This document shows, piece after piece, positions 62,440 to 64,000 of a stretch of DNA of 64,000 nt; the first letter of the stretch is position 1, and every line of letters begins with the position of its first letter. A model generated the notes under the pieces. That model saw only the letters and a program-made list of their open reading frames with translations, made no database searches and was not told the DNA's origin. The DNA lies in assembly GCA_032718565.1 (NCBI GenBank), contig JAVGVS010000236.1, positions 124,001 through 188,000 of the forward strand, read 5' to 3'. This stretch comes from Distichodus sexfasciatus (taxonomy: Eukaryota > Chordata > Actinopteri > Characiformes > Distichodontidae). Both the position numbers and the translations under genes were made by a program.

Positions 62440-63715
62440 CTCTCACAAATTGGGCTGCAGCTCTAGTTAATACCTCACGTCTTCTAGAAGTAGGGCACTA
62501 GGTGGTCAATGCCGATGGGGAAGTATTAAATTGAAGAAAAAAAAAGCTGAACGAGGACTGAACGAGCACACTTGCACTTACTGAAATGCTACCTACAGCG
62601 AGTTTATTTTCCTGTACTCACTGGCCACATCACTAGGACAATAATATTAAACACTCATGTAAGCATACACTCACAAACTAACAATCCTGAGTGCATCACT
62701 CTTACTTATTTACTGTTGCTTATTATCTGACCACAGAGTTTTATAAGAGAATTATATCAATCGTAGTCTATTCTTAACACACCAGAGACAATGACATGAT
62801 GGTGTGTATTGTGGCGATTGCTGGTGATTTTTTGGCTTCGCTCTTTGAAAATAGGCACCAACTAAGTTAACGTTCAACTAAGAATATTTCTGTGGTCAGA
62901 AGGATTTTTTTTCTAATGTGGAGGATTTTTTTCTAAACTGGGTTTGGGAAAAGATGGACTGCAGACTATAACTGTACGCTATAACTACAGAGTAGGTGTT
63001 CATTATAATAACGTTATGTCTAATAACATTTTATAATGAATGTTTTATTTGAGTGTGAATAATGCAGCTGTCGGTTGGCGCATTAAGTCTAACCTAATGT
63101 GAAAATGTGTTCGCAAAAACTAGTCCAGTCAGGACTTTTGAAAATGCTTCCACGTGAATGAAATTGTAAGACAGCTGTTCTTGTAATCGGAGGTGCTTGT
63201 CTGTTCAAACTGCCATAAGTGCTTTAATAAGATTTCGAGTTTCATTAATGGAAATCATTTCACTAGCGTTATGGAAGGGTCTTCCGACTCCATTTATAAT
63301 GAAATCTATTACAGACCTTTAGCTACGCTTGAATGATCTTAGCTCTGCACATTCGCCCAAAGCTTTTCAAGCTCAATACTGTTTTACTCATAGTCCAACG
63401 ACTGTAGAGCAGTAGGCGATTGTTTTTTCTCACATTTTGTTATAGCTGGTTTGTGGTACTGAAGATGTGTGAAGTGGCGTGTGGGAGAGTGAGCTTGTGT
63501 AAACTCCTGGTATGAATGCCAGGAATGCTTTTGTATGAGTATAAATATTTATTTTATATTTATTTTTGTCACAGAGTAGCATTCCCTACTGTGACTAAAA
63601 TAGTGTTCAATTGCACAATTCCTGTCATGAATACTTTTGGGAACAAAATTATTTAAAATGTTTTACATATTGTATGAATAATTAGCCTAATAAATGTTAT
63701 TTGGACCGTCAAATG
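62440..63715 (+). other. nkiras1: nkiras1 3' UTR (extent inferred)
   Basis: About 1.25 kb of AT-rich sequence without ORFs, ended by AATAAA at 63689-63694. Nothing recognisable follows up to 64000. Confidence 0.5.
63689..63694 (+). terminator. nkiras1: Candidate nkiras1 poly(A) signal
   Basis: AATAAA followed by TGTTATTTGG, about 1.25 kb after the stop codon. Confidence 0.5.
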
Positions 63716-64000
63716 CCTATCATTCATTCTACACAACTTTACACCATATACTGTACATCTTAGAACACAGGCCCCTTGTGGCTGAAACTGTATGACTAAT
63801 TTACTCACAGAGAGAAAGTTTGTGTTATTGGTTTGTGGTTTGTGATTAGAATTCATATTTTGAGCTGACAAAGATGAAAGTCACCGGCCATACATCCAAT
63901 GTAACTTTTAATAGCAGAGGGGAAAAATACATTACAGTGAGACATGGTACCAGAGGGTCATGCTGTGAATTAATTCTACAAGCAATTGAGATTGATAATG

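Overview
This is nuclear DNA of a ray-finned (teleost) fish: AT-rich with large introns, many microsatellites, tRNA-derived SINEs and hAT-type transposons, and exons with vertebrate GT-AG boundaries. Four genes were reconstructed exon by exon from translation, splice signals and codon phase: thrb (thyroid hormone receptor beta, + strand), nr1d2 (REV-ERB beta, - strand), rpl15 (ribosomal protein eL15, - strand) and nkiras1 (kappaB-Ras1, + strand). As recalled, the same four genes lie side by side in the same relative orientation on human 3p24, so this is a conserved vertebrate block. I cannot name the species or say which teleost duplicate this is. Layout: 1-4.5 kb is upstream or 5' intron sequence packed with nested transposons. 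4.5-4.8 kb holds thrb 5' UTR exons and the TRbeta1 start codon. 6.66-6.71 kb is a 51-nt TRbeta1 exon. 6.7-21.9 kb is a 15-kb intron holding the separate TRbeta2 first exon (19,998-20,340) and its TATA box. 21.9-32.8 kb holds the shared DNA-binding and ligand-binding exons plus a probable 27-nt microexon. 32.8-36 kb is thrb 3' UTR. 36-43.7 kb is transposon-rich sequence between the convergent 3' ends. 43.8-50.8 kb holds seven nr1d2 coding exons. 50.8-53.4 kb is nr1d2 upstream sequence with two CACGTG E-boxes and a RORE; the first coding exon could not be placed. 53.4-56.4 kb is AT-rich with repeats. 56.5-59.25 kb is rpl15. 59.25-60.4 kb is the head-to-head promoter region. 60.4-63.7 kb is nkiras1. 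How the genes relate: TRbeta is a T3-activated nuclear receptor and REV-ERB beta a heme-responsive repressor of the circadian loop; they converge tail to tail, as their paralogues THRA and NR1D1 do. rpl15 (translation) and nkiras1 (NF-kappaB restraint) are divergent neighbours with no functional link visible. No bacterial operon, CRISPR array, intact viral gene or complete autonomous transposase was seen. The most useful observations are the thrb isoform architecture (two N-termini plus an optional 9-residue insert), the uORF before TRbeta1, clock-type elements upstream of nr1d2, and well-delimited nested transposons with intact target-site duplications.
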